A DNA stretch of 21,310 nucleotides from assembly GCA_900088475.1 (NCBI GenBank), contig FLMG01002851.1, forward strand, positions 1 through 21,310, read 5' to 3'. Position numbers and translations under genes: made by a program. Shown here piece after piece: positions 1 through 10,679 of the stretch; position 1 is the first letter of the stretch, and every line of letters starts with the position of its first letter. A model generated the notes under the pieces. It was not told the DNA's origin, ran no database searches, and was given only the letters and a program-made list of their open reading frames with translations. The DNA is from Hyphochytrium catenoides (lineage: Eukaryota; Sar; Hyphochytriomycetes; Hyphochytriales; Hyphochytriaceae).

Positions 1-785
1 GCCTGCTGCCCTGGAAGTATCATCTCCCCGCAGAAGCCGGAGCCAAAAGACAAAGGACGCCGAGAGTTCGAGAGGAAGACTATTGAAGTTTTTGTCCTCC
101 CGTTTGATAGTCTCTCATTCCTGTTAACTACTCTGTACGACGTCCCATCTTTTATCTCCTTCATTTCCTGGCGCTCCTTCCTCTCTCAGTCTTTATCCTA
201 GGTAGAGCGAGAGTGTTTTCCATCAATGACAAGCAGCTTAATAGCTTCAGGGTATGAGCGTGGTGACTCTGTTGAGCTGAAACGGTAGTCGGTTAAGACG
301 GACTCATAGAAGAGTAGGAGTAGGAAGTTGATAGAAGAAGGAGGAGGAGCCATCCATTACTATGTCAGAGCTACAGCACAGTCGCACACTGGAAACTACA
401 TATGCTTCTCCCTCCTCCTAGGCCTACTAGAAGTTGAGAGAGAGACGCCGCCACGGTCTTTTCATCGGTTACGTCTTCTTGACCCGGGAAACATCCCCAG
501 GCGTCTCCTCATGATCTTGCCAGTTGATAGGCGTTCACGACAACAGAGATATGCTCCTAAAAGACTAAGATGTGATAGAAGTGTGACTGTTGCTTGAATG
601 AGATAGGAACTCTTTAGGGGTCAGCAAGGAAGAGCAATAGCAGAAGAAGAGAAGAGAAGAAGAGGGACGCACGCACAGGAGGAGGAGGAGGAAGGGTAGC
701 TAGAAAGAGAGGACTGCTTTCTCGTCAGAAGAGTTAGAGGACGGAGGCTACCTAATAATAGAAGAGAGTAGGAAGCGCTGGGCAA

Positions 786-1059
786 TAACGGGTCATTCTC
801 CTACTGGTAACGGCACATCCGTAACGACACTAGTAGGAGAACTACTACCCAGTTCCTCATGGCAGGACCATGATGAGGATAATCCAGATGAGAGTGGAGC
901 TTGAGCCAGGCAGCGGAGAGGCGGAGGAGGAGAGGGAAGACCTCCAGGTAGCTGCCTTGCGTCATCATGCGCTCGCGGCGGCGGCAGTGCACTGCTACTC
1001 AGTCCGTTATTCTTACCAACCAGTAGTAGTAGTAGTGCCCCAGCTCTAGGCAATAACGG
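786..1059. promoter_or_regulatory. Cluster of TAACGG (MYB-type core) sites
   Basis: The hexamer TAACGG occurs at 786-791, 808-813 and 1054-1059 on the plus strand and at 1004-1009 on the minus strand. The last two form a ten-base inverted repeat (1002-1011 with 1052-1061). YAACGG is the known core bound by MYB-family factors in animals and plants. Whether it works that way in this organism is inference. The density is well above the roughly 0.15 expected by chance in 300 bp. Confidence 0.3.
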
Positions 1060-1202
1060 ACGAGAGCAGCGATTATCCGTCTACAGTTATCAGTATGTAA
1101 GAGGGTAGATAACCGAATTGCACCGCTTCATGTCTTGATGCTGTTGAGATACAGAATACAGAGCAAAGGAAACGGCCTTTTTCTTGTGCCTATCCATCCT
1201 CT

Positions 1203-1205
<3 letters not shown>

Positions 1206-1252
<47 letters not shown>

Positions 1253-1330
1253 TCTCTCTCGCTCTCTCTCGCTCTCTTCTTTCTCTCTCTCAACTCTCTC
1301 TCGCTCGCTCTCTCTCGCTTCACTCTCTCC
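1206..1330. repeat. (CT)n microsatellite with degenerate flank
   Basis: A pure CT run covers 1206-1249, about 22 dinucleotides. It is followed by an interrupted CT-rich stretch with AACT and CGCT variants to about 1330. It lies upstream of the RING-kinase start codon. The short ORFs that cross it encode only Leu/Ser or Glu/Arg strings and are artefacts of the repeat. Confidence 0.95.
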
Positions 1331-1588
1331 TGCAGAACTCTGCCTATAGTTCTATCTCATCCTCTTGCAGTAGGTCTTGTCTCTTTCCTCGTTGCATCAT
1401 CTTCATTGTCATCGATCCCCTTCGTTCTATCTCGTGCTCAAAGGAGAGGGAAGATTATCGCCCTACCGCCTGGGGTGGCTGCCACAGAGAGATCCTGGAC
1501 CTCTCAATAATTCGTGGACCTCTTACTATGCCTCAGGGCTCGCCGTGACAGAGTCTTCATAGACATCGCGGAGCGACCTGCACTGTCG

Positions 1589-2376
1589 ATGGCGAGGTGC
1601 ATTCCTTGCCGTCCGCGCGGCCGACCGGCGCCCGATCCAAAGCATAACTCTCTGACAGTGACAGCGGAGCCCAGGCTCAACGCTCAGGCCGCCATCCCAA
1701 ATGGGGCGGACGGCCAATCGACGGCGTAAGTAACACCTTTGCTTCCCCTCTGCTGGCCACAATCACATAGCTCACATCCACTGGAGATGCTAGACTCTTA
1801 GATGACGAAGAGAAGCTGGAGGAAGAAGGAGCGGAAGACAAGGAAGCGTCTCACAGCTCGAAGAAGGAAGACTCGCTGAGCTCTCTTTCTCTCTGGAGCA
1901 GACGTGGACACTCCGTGAACCTTCATTCTTACAGCTCAGCCTCTAAAGCTTATCAAGAGACGAAGATTGGCGGCCATGCTCTAGATCATCGCCTTTTGTT
2001 TCGGCCCGCCCGCAGCCTGCAGAATTCTCTGTCAAACGCTGCGCAACGATACGGCCGAGACGTTGGGAAGTTCAGAGACAGCAGCAGGAGCCATAGGTTC
2101 GTCTACTGGGGCGCTCGAGATGCCAAGAAAGAGTATAATCCGACGAAGATCGGAGGCCATGCCTTTGACCACATTCGTTTCCTTGGAAGAGGGAGGCCAT
2201 CTCGGCCCACCCTGGTGCCTGGAGCGGTAATCAAGGTGAGCATTTCAACTTTTCCTTCGTAGAAGACGGAGGGTCGCAGCCAAATAGAGAACACATTCTC
2301 ATGAAGAGAGCGAGAGGCAGGCAGACAGAGAGAGAGAGAATAGAGAGAGGCAGACAGAGAGACAGAGGGAACATAT

Positions 2377-2424
<48 letters not shown>

Positions 2425-5400
2425 GAGAGAGCATGGTAGTTGCGGAACAGCCTCCGATGGCTCATGACAATGAACTGCCTTTCCCTTTGTCTCCGACGCA
2501 GTATTCGAAAGGTCTTGGGACCCTGAAGCGGTCACCACAGAGCTTAGAAGGGCTAAACCTCGTGCACCTTCCTGTGAACCTCGTCATCGAGCGCTTCACC
2601 TGTGGCATCTGCCGTCTGATTCTTCACGGTAGGGCTTCCTCTGCCCTACTCTGCTCTCGGCCATGAGAACACTCGGCGCTATCGAAGTGTGCTCCTAGCC
2701 TCTGCCTTTGGTGCCACTTTCGATCCTGACACCCTCGCTCTGGTTTGCTCTTCAGTATCTCATCCCACGCCACCGACCGCTATGGCATTACGGGTCTGCT
2801 TGTGACACGCAAATCGTTGTCTTCCTCTTGCCAGATCTGTTTCATCTCTTGTCTTTCTCTTTCCCTCTATGATTCTACGCTTTCTCTTCTCCATTTCCTC
2901 TTGGCTCATGTTTTCACCGTCCACCCTTTGGTCTTTGCAGAGCCCAGGCGCCTTCTGGCTTGCAATCATGCCTTCTGCAGGCAGTGCTTGCTGACTGGAG
3001 GCTTCTCTCCAGTGATAGCCGGAGGGCGAGGGGACGATGCCAGAAGGCTTGAGTTCCCATTGCCTGAGAGCCAGTTGTGTCCAACCTGCGGGAGCCCTAT
3101 CGTCCCTCAGCTAGAGACCGGAGCCTGGATGGCGAGGATGCCACTGCTGGAGGCGTTCATGAGCCGTGAGTTCGGAGTCTCGGCCATAAGACAGGTCAGC
3201 ATGCAGATCAAGGCCGAAAGTCCCTTAGAGTAGGAACCATGGGGAGCCTCTTAGGGAGAGAGGTGGAGGGCATCAATAGGGGCGAAGAGAGTTGTGAGCT
3301 TTTCTGTCAAGGTGCTTGTATAAGGGCGGCGTGTATCCGCTTCGGTGAGAGAAAGAGTAAGAAGAAAGAGAAAGAGAGAGGGAGAGGGAGAGAAAGAGAG
3401 AGAGAGAAAAAGAGAGCGAGAGAAAGATGAAGGGCGACGATGGTCAAACTACTGAGAGAACCTCTGTGGCTAAAAGTTAAGGACTGTTGAAGCTCTGACA
3501 CAACCTACATGCTCTTCTCCAGCCCAGCCGCCGCAGCAACATGTTAGCAGATGACGGTAGCTGTGTTAACTATCTACCACAGCGAGGCAGCGAGCACGTC
3601 GATGAAGAATCTGCCCGCCTGGGTCGCGCCGGCCGGAGACTACTGGCGGCAATAGGCCAGCTACACCCTCAAGGGACTGATGGCATTGTGGAGCACCAGG
3701 TGGAAGAAGCTGACGACAGAGTCAGCGACGTAGGAGAAGAAGGAGAGGTGGACAGCGCTACCCCTTCAAAAAGAAGTAGGAAGTGGCCTCGGACCGCCAT
3801 GCTAGCGACTGCGTGCCTCCTCCTTCCAAAAATTGTAAGGACCTTTGGCCCGGTGGATGAAGACATCGTGGATGAGCCTCAGAGGGCAGGGGACTCTCTA
3901 CTCAATGATCAGCAAACATCCCCAGCGTCTCCCTCCAGCGTCAATGCCCCGAGCTCCCTGCGGAAACCCAAGACTATGGTTACACCTTCCCAGACATGTG
4001 GCAGGACGAACAGCGCAGTAGAAGCACTTCCTGAGGGCTTACAACCTCTTCCAGCTGTTCCGGACCAAGAAGCGGCGGCTTCCTGGCGGAATCTCGTTTC
4101 TCAGCTCCATCCCAGTTCCATCCTGCGACAGTTCTCTTGTCTCCGCACGTTAGGGCAGGGAAACTTCTCTACAGTCCGGCTGATGAGAAGGTAAACCTTT
4201 GCCCTGGCAGAGCTTGCTGCTGGCTGTCGCCTCTTGAAGTCTGTCACGTTGCCATCTTCTTTGCCTGCCGTCCATCCTACGAGCTTCTTCCCTTCAGCGC
4301 GTCCGTTACCACTGATCATGCCTTGAGATAGGGCTGGGAAACTTTGTACGTTGAAGGAGAGTTTGAGAATCAAAGAGGCCATGCATGAGGCCAAGCTGCT
4401 GACTACCATCCACTCCTCTAATGTGGTCTCTTTGCAGGATTTCTTCATAGAAGAGGTAAAAGCCCCTTGCCTTGAGTTCCTTCGAGCTCTTGAGTTCGGA
4501 ATCTGTTCCTCATGTCCTCGATTGTTCATCAACTCTATCTTAAACACATGTCGTCCGCCTTACACTGTCTTCATATTTGTCTTCCTTTCTTGTCTTCCTC
4601 TAGCTTCTAAATCTTCAGCAGGCAGTTAAATGGTAACTCTTCTTGCCCACAGGTGGCTGGCACTCCTCGCTCCTATCTTCAGCAAGAGTATTGCAATGCT
4701 GGAGACCTGGAGCGCTTCATTCTCAGAGCGCAACGGCTCGATGAGAATAGAATTGCTTCAGTTGTCATTCAGCTTGCGCGCGGCTTGCAAGGTGCGCTTG
4801 TCATCTCTACATTTTGGAAGACTCAGCGAAAGTCAGCCGCGGACTGATCTTGGCTAGACGCGTGTTCTCTATCTCTCTTCTGGTCCTATCTATCCCTTTT
4901 TTTTCTGTGTAACTCATTCGTCTGGTATCTGTCTCTCTGAATCTCGTCCATACTTCTGCAGCTATTCATGAGGCGCATATCATCCATTGCGACTTGAAGC
5001 CTTCAAATATCCTTCTCACATCCGAAGGCATAGTCAAGATCTCTGACTTCGGCGTCTCTAAGGAGCTACTGCCAAGCCGGTTGGGGACCATCCATCCAGC
5101 CGGCACGCTTGCGTTCATGGCTCCTGAGGTCAAACGGTTCCTCTTAGGAGAGCCTGTCAAGTTTGATAGGAGAGCCGGTAGGTGGACGGTAACTTTCAAC
5201 CTCGGTCTCTAGCCCTGTACTGCTCTCCTTAAGCGTGCTGAGAAGGACAGATGGGCAACAAGGCAGGCCCTTTGCAGTGGACCATCCTCTCTAGGGCAGC
5301 GCACTACGGTTTAGGAGTACTCCCTGCCTAACTTCTTTCTCTTTCTCGCCTTCAAAACCTCCTTGCTCTCGCCCTTATAGACATCTGGTCGTTAGGGGCA

Positions 5401-5709
5401 GTCGCGTACGTGATGGCCACGGGTAACGTGGAACCAAACTTCAACAATCGGCCAGGTAAGGATGTTTAGTGAGCTATGTTTTACAGCGCTTCCTCTTTAG
5501 ACCTGACAAGTTATGTTCTCTATATAGTTGCCGAGCTGGTGGAGGATGTGATCGAGGCCCTAGGCCCCGGAATCGTCGCAAAGGTCGTAGGCGGGATGCT
5601 GCAAGCGGCCCCGGATGTGCGGATGACCCTCAGCGACGTGCATTTGTTACTCAGTCGAAACACAGACGGCTCTGTCACTGACGTCAGTGGGCGCCGAGCC
5701 AACCTCTGA
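1589..5709 (+). CDS. RING finger-protein kinase fusion (ten exons)
   Basis: Predicted exons are 1589-1725, 1794-2235, 2502-2628, 2941-3194, 3523-4190, 4332-4455, 4653-4791, 4962-5177, 5381-5455 and 5528-5709, giving about 787 residues. All junctions are GT-AG and restore the frame. The first junction and start are the least certain; the donor is a perfect GTAAGT. A C3HC4 RING lies at about residues 227-285 (CGIC, then CNHAFCRQC, then CPTC), which predicts E3 ubiquitin ligase activity. A low-complexity linker follows. The kinase domain spans about 520-775: glycine loop LGQGNFSTV, lysine in CTLKE, alpha-C glutamate in [18 protein letters not shown] and FMAPE, then DIWSLG and the subdomain XI arginine. 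The catalytic loop has Cys where RD kinases have Arg. The N-terminus repeats a KIGGHA[L/F]DH motif. Plant KEG also joins a RING to a kinase but adds ankyrin repeats, which are absent here. The family assignment is open. Confidence 0.85.
2236..2501 (+). repeat. (GA)n-rich intron 2 of the RING-kinase gene
   Basis: This intron runs from a GTGAGC donor to a GACGCAG acceptor. It contains a GA-rich stretch from about 2318, including a pure AG run at 2383-2418 (18 dinucleotides). The repeat lies wholly inside the intron. Removing it joins exons 2 and 3 in phase 0. Confidence 0.85.
3195..3522 (+). repeat. Purine (GA)-rich intron 4 of the RING-kinase gene
   Basis: The intron starts at GTCAGC after the Gln codon ending at 3194 and ends at TTCTCCAG. 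It carries a GA/AAG-rich tract at about 3345-3427. It joins the RING exon to the linker/kinase exon in phase 0. This junction is the key evidence that the RING and the kinase belong to one gene. Confidence 0.75.
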
Positions 5710-6253
5710 ACGAGTCCTGGCGGCGCTATAGTGAGCAACGAATCCTGGGCCATCTTTGTATATATTTAAGGGCCGAACACCGGCATAGAATTTCTTGATG
5801 GCCCGCACATGGACCTCGGACACTGAGTGCCAGCAGGAGGTAAAGGACCTCGTCGTGTTAATGGACGGCCCGCAGGTCACTGTCAGCCGTGGCGATGAAG
5901 GGTAGGTCCCAGCGACGGACACCAGATAATTGCGTTCTGAGGGCTGAGCGCCGCCTTTCGCGCTATAGCGGGTGGTATACGACCTTGCCAGAGTAATAAG
6001 ACACTCAGGGAGGGACGGCGATGGTACTATGAGTTAGTAAGGGAGAGACGGCGGACATAGGACAGCTGAGCACATGTATATAGAGACGCACACATGACGC
6101 CGGAGGCTGTAGACCTTACATCTTGTACAGAGCCAATACTATGTATATGTACATCATTTAGACAGAGTGAGGGCACAACAGGTCCAAGTACAGAGCAAGA
6201 ATATCACTATCTATATCGCTAACATTGCTAACGCCAGAAGGGCACCACCGCCA
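5710..6253. other. Convergent intergenic region
   Basis: This 544-base spacer separates the 3' ends of the RING-kinase (+) and the KA1 kinase (-). It holds no open frame that looks coding. It includes AT-rich patches (around 5757-5770 and 6140-6160) that could belong to the two 3' UTRs. No clear terminator or polyadenylation signal stands out. Confidence 0.6.
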
Positions 6254-9200
6254 CTACCGCCACCCTAGCGCCTGATCCTGCGTCAGAGCTTTGCGTACGG
6301 CATGGCTAGGGCTAGCCATATGCAGCAGCTGCAGCGTGTAGTCCTGCTTGATAACCGCCAGCAACCTTTGCCGAATGTCCTCAAAGAAGCGCTTGAACTC
6401 AAAGATGTCCAGCTGCAAATGAGAAGACAACCCTTAGCCGTCTGGCACAGATTTTGCATAGAGAAAGAAGTTCGCGGAGCAGAAATAAACAGCGTAATTT
6501 GTCTAAGAGCAGGCCACAAAAGAAGAAGAAGAGCACGCGGCTCACCTGTCCTCTCTGGAACTCTACCATGTACAGGTTGCTGCTCATCAAGAAGACCTGC
6601 ACCGTGCACACACGGACTCCCCCACGGAACACCTAGTAGACGTAGGACTTAGTTAAGCTCAACTCGCCCCAGACAAAGGCAAACCTTCAAGGGAAACGAA
6701 CCAACGGCGGAATCGAAACAAAGAGGAGAGCGATGCAATGGAAAGGGAACATCGGCAAGACGGCTCACCTCAAGGCGGTAGTCCTGCCAGTGGGCGTCCA
6801 CCCTCTGGACGATGTTTCTGTAAGGATAGGGCATAGGGTAGGGGTTCTCTTTCACGATCGCTTCAATCTTCTTAAGCACCTCCATAGCAGGCACGGAGGT
6901 CGTGAATCTGGTGGATTTCTTTACCAGATCTTGAAAGGAAGGAGGCAGCTTCGTGGCAAAGTCTTGTGAGCTGCTTGAGCGCTATCAGGAGGGAAAAGGT
7001 GAAGGCATGAAAGAGGTGAACAACGGTAAGACTGAGAGAAGAGTTGAGAAATGAGGAGGCTACTCATCAGCACTCCTTACCAGTCGAGCGAACCTAGAGC
7101 CAGGGCCGCCCCAAGAAGTTTGCCGCTCCAGCGCCACGCCCAGTCCTCGCCCATCATTTCTAGTCGTGGCTGGTGCCCGAGTACCTGACAGCATAAGTGG
7201 TTCGACGTCTGTCACCACTTGCAAGGCCGCGAGAGGCGGAGACTCGAAGATCCCATAGTCCTTGAACGAGGGTCTTCTCTCTCCATGGCTCTCTCTCTTC
7301 ACTTCTTCTCCAGTCAGCGCCAGAGCCTCGAGCTCTCCTCTGATGGTCAAGAGAGATGAGTCCTGTCCTCTCTGAGCTGACCTGCTGGCCTCTTCTTTTG
7401 CCTCCGACAGCGTGCAGAGAGCCACCATACGGTTACCGGAGCTTGAGGAAGGGAGCGGTGGCCGTGATGAGGAAGAAATATTTACCAACGGCGACGCACT
7501 CTCAGGTGCTGACGCCGAACTGGGACCGGGAGAGTTCGGCTGCCTGGCGGCAGGACTGACTAGATTAAGCGTGGGCACTTCTACGAGGGCAGAGTCAAAC
7601 AGTTTGTGGGACAGGGAACACTGTTCAAGGTCTAAGAAAGGGGACTGTTCGCTCACTGGAGCGAGGGTGGTGCCTAACGAGTGGCGTGGAGAGGCAATGT
7701 GCGTGATGTAACCGGTCGATAGGTCTCCTAGGCCGGTCAGATCAACGCTGGGGGCGCCAGTATTTGACTCTTTCGCTTTCTGGCACCGCTTCTCATTGTC
7801 CTCGAGCCACGGATGTTGCTGGGCCTCCCTGACCGAGAGCCTCTCCGAGGGCTCTGGGTGAAGCATCAGAGCTATCAAAGACTTGGCCTCCTGTGTAAAG
7901 GTATTTGGAAAGAGCCAATCCGGGTACTCATCGTCCATTGGAGGGTCCAGGGGTGGACAGTCGTCCGGAGAGATATTTGTCAGTTGATTCTGCTGCTGGA
8001 CTCGAACTCTCTGCCTTGGATTGTGCCTGTCTTTGCCCCTTACGGTCATCCATTTGCTGAACTTCTGGAAGCGCAAGCAGTTGAGCAGATCCTTGCCGAA
8101 GGGAAGATTGCCAGCGAGCATCGCGTACAATATGACGCCAATGGACCAGACGTCTGCCTTCCGCCCATCGTAGCCCTTCCCATTGTCCTCCAGTACCTCT
8201 GGGGCCACATAATGTGGCGAACCTGACGCACCTAACAGTCAGTCTTCATTGTCACAAAAGAAGAAGCATGGGAGCTCAACGAGTTGGCCATATAGCAGGA
8301 AGACGTGGACAAGCTAGCCATTAGGGAAGAGCAAGCTTAAAAAGAGGGCACTTAGTCTGGCCGTCAACAGAGTCATCCAGTCTATCCTTCCAAAAGCTGG
8401 TGGACGCCTTACCTACGACTGACTTCAGTCTCTTCACATTAGGCTGTTTCCTCCGCCCGCCAATCTCTTCCTCGCCTCGGTCAGCAGAAGGATCCAAGGA
8501 GCCATCAGCGAACAATGCTGAGAGGCCAAAGTCTGCAATCTTTAGTGTCGCGCCGTCTTCTGCGTCTGCTAACAGGAGATTCTCTGGCTTCAGGTCTCTA
8601 TGACACACTCCAGCTTCGTGAAGAAAGGCCAGCCCAGACAGAAGCTGGGCAAAGTAACCCTTGGCTATCACCTCCTCTGTGCCACAATCTATCTTTATCC
8701 TGAAGAGACAGCATTTAGTCGACGCCGCTATCTTTCCATCTCTGTGCAGAGAGCTCCGCGTTCACACTTTCTCCTGCTACAGCTATTCCATCAAGATGTC
8801 CTTCAGGGTTAGAGCCTGAAGCGCTCTCTACTTATCGCGGCAAGATATCTTCTTCAGCTGTGTCGCCTTCTGTCGCTCCCTGCCCCGTCTTATTGATGGT
8901 GGACAACTTACCTATCGAATAGCTCTCCGCCGGAAGCAAGCTCTAATACTAGGAAGAGAGTCAGCTTGGTTCCTTGGACAAACTCTAAGACTTCTTCTAA
9001 CTGCAGCACGTTCTCGTGGTAACCCAGGGAGGACATGTTGATGATCTCTCTATATATGGAGCGGAGAGATCTCAGGAACTTGATATACTTGAGAGGCACG
9101 CGGGGCACAATGTAGGTGTATCCTTGGACAGATATTTCCTCAGCTGCACAGCGAGGAGTCAATACGACCAACAGCGTAGGTTAGCAGGAGAGCTTGCCAA

Positions 9201-10141
9201 AGAAAACTAGGCGAGAGAGGCACACACCTAGCCAAAGCTTGGCAGGATTGATAGATGCAGAGAGAAGACAAAGTAAGCACCAGAGAGGAAGTCAGAGTGA
9301 AAGAGAGACCCTGCGATAGAGAGGGAACTGCGCGTGAAAGCTTACTCTTGCCAGTTTCCTGGGCGTCTGTTCCCCATATCTCTATGCATTTGGGCAAGGG
9401 CAGCTCCTTGACACAGCCGCTTTCATCCTCATAGGCCGCCAACATCACCTTACTCTGTTGCTGAGCCAGCCACCACACATTCCTGCAGCAACCAACAATG
9501 CATACAATCCAAGCTGTCAGATCAGGTTTCCACTTCGCCACAGCAGATTGTATTAGACTTGTACCTCTGCTGCAGGGGGACGGAAGGGTCTGCACGTTCC
9601 CCACGCTTGACGACGATGCAGCGCTGGAGCTGTGCATTTGGGAGCAGTCTATAGCCTAGCGGATTGATGATCTTGATGGCAACATGCTGGAAGCCGGAGA
9701 GAGAGAGAGAAAGAGAGAGAGAGGGAGAAAGTGCAGGATGGAAGGCCGCGTCAGCAGTTGTTACTTCAAGAAGGGATAAAAGGTCGTGCTCACCTTTCGC
9801 GTCTTGAGCAAAACGGCCTCATACACGCTGCCAGGCAACAGAATAGAGGAAGAAAGAAAGGATGCAGATGTGAATAGCACTGGAACAAGATCAGCCCTAG
9901 GAACCCTTAGAATCCGACTTACACGCCTGCCGCGCCACCACCTAGGAAGTTGCCTAACTCATAGTAAGGCTGGTCATCGACGGAGAGCGTCTGGCCATCA
10001 TAGCGGTCCACCTGAAGCTTCCGGAGGCAACCCAAGCCGTCGGACGGCATCCTGGCCGCGGCTGCTTGTTGGGAGGAGAGAACGTCGTCAGGCAAAGTCA
10101 TATATCCCGTCAGCAAGGTTCTTGGGATAAAAGCAACTGAG
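6254..10141 (-). CDS. CAMKL-type Ser/Thr kinase with KA1 domain (5' end unresolved)
   Basis: Exons in transcription order are 10141-9923, 9827-9794, 9686-9565, 9482-9346, 9143-8912, 8699-8413, 8231-7081, 6981-6769, 6632-6546 and 6412-6254. All join in frame with GT-AG introns, giving about 879 residues before any upstream exon. Numbering from residue 1 of the 10141 exon: glycine loop [10 protein letters not shown] at about 65-74, HVAIK lysine 89, alpha-C glutamate in YREI at about 203, then [44 protein letters not shown] and the HPW motif. About 95 extra residues sit between the lysine and alpha C, and about 24 extra between DFG and APE. A long Ser/Pro-rich linker follows. The C-terminus ([17 protein letters not shown], then NLYMVEF, then [14 protein letters not shown]) matches the KA1-type tail of CIPK, CHK1 and SNF1 relatives. 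It is probably a stress, nutrient or checkpoint-type kinase; substrates are unknown. Confidence 0.88.
9697..9733. repeat. (GA)n tract in an intron of the KA1 kinase gene
   Basis: GA dinucleotides with a few interruptions lie in the intron between the exons ending at 9794 and starting at 9686. On the coding strand this reads as a CT tract just upstream of the acceptor, so it also serves as the polypyrimidine tract. Confidence 0.85.
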
Positions 10142-10446
10142 CTACAGGTCGGGCAGCGAAGGTACACTCACATGCCAGAACTTATTACGGCCTGTTTCCA
10201 AGCTAGCCGACCCTAGGGCTTCGCGATCTAGCAGTCTATTTCTCTGGACCTATGAGGGTTGCAGAAGAGGTCGCTCTCATGACGCCGCCGACAGAGAGGA
10301 GTTGGTCTGAGTAAGGACCTCGCAAGCGAGATGAACTCTGCGTCCGATCCGCCGCTTTACACCCAGCTCTCTACATCATAGAACAAACAGGGCAAAGTCC
10401 ATCTTTAACCTACGAGAGCTTGAGAGTCAAGCTGAAGAGATCTCAC

Positions 10447-10679
10447 CCGGCCAGGGCAAGGGAGACAGAGACGATCCTCGGCCTGTCAGTGGTCCAAATT
10501 TGGTCGCCTACCGGTTCAAAGTCGACGCCTGCCCTGAGGCTAGCAGCTAATGTCCCCGATGGGACCAGCTTCGCCTGGAACTCCACAATCCTTGAGCTTC
10601 TGGCAGCCAATCGAAGGGACACGTCCGTCTCAGGACGCCGCAGGGTCTCTTTTCTCACGCCTCTGCTGTACAAAGAGCC
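10447..10679 (-). CDS. Probable upstream exon of the KA1 kinase
   Basis: Read on the minus strand, this stretch ends at a CCGG|GTGAGA donor in phase 2. The exon beginning at 10141 accepts exactly that phase after CTGTAG, which joins the frames. The encoded segment (IVEFQAKLVPSGTL, then GVDFEPVGDQIW) looks like ordered protein. It has no in-frame ATG, so a further 5' exon is needed. Two starts are possible for this exon: an acceptor at GCTAG before 10679 (phase 0), or CTGCCAG further in (phase 2). The phase-2 option would connect to a short ATG exon around 10752-10765. The opposite strand also has an open frame here, so the call is tentative. Confidence 0.45.

Larger units (their letters stand above)
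1..1588. other. Upstream intergenic / possible 5' UTR region
   Basis: I find no convincing coding sequence here. The open frames are short, low in complexity or lack plausible starts. The region holds a purine-rich stretch around 626-707 made of GAA and GGA triplets, a short GTA triplet run near 1023-1036, four copies of TAACGG on either strand between 786 and 1059, and a long CT tract from 1206. It probably contains the promoter and 5' UTR of the RING-kinase gene that follows, but I cannot place a transcription start. Confidence 0.5.

Noticed and set aside
1090-1548. Several open frames encoding Leu/Ser or Arg/Glu repeats
   Set aside because: They are translations of the CT microsatellite in different frames and have no other support.
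5647-5922. Minus-strand ORF overlapping the RING-kinase 3' end
   Set aside because: It overlaps the conserved kinase subdomain XI on the other strand and has no motif of its own.
10142-10167. A CPTC zinc-knuckle-like sequence ahead of the KA1 kinase glycine-loop exon
   Set aside because: It lies just before a good CTGTAG acceptor at 10142-10144 whose phase matches the upstream donor at 10447. An in-frame stop also sits directly above it, so it is most likely intronic.
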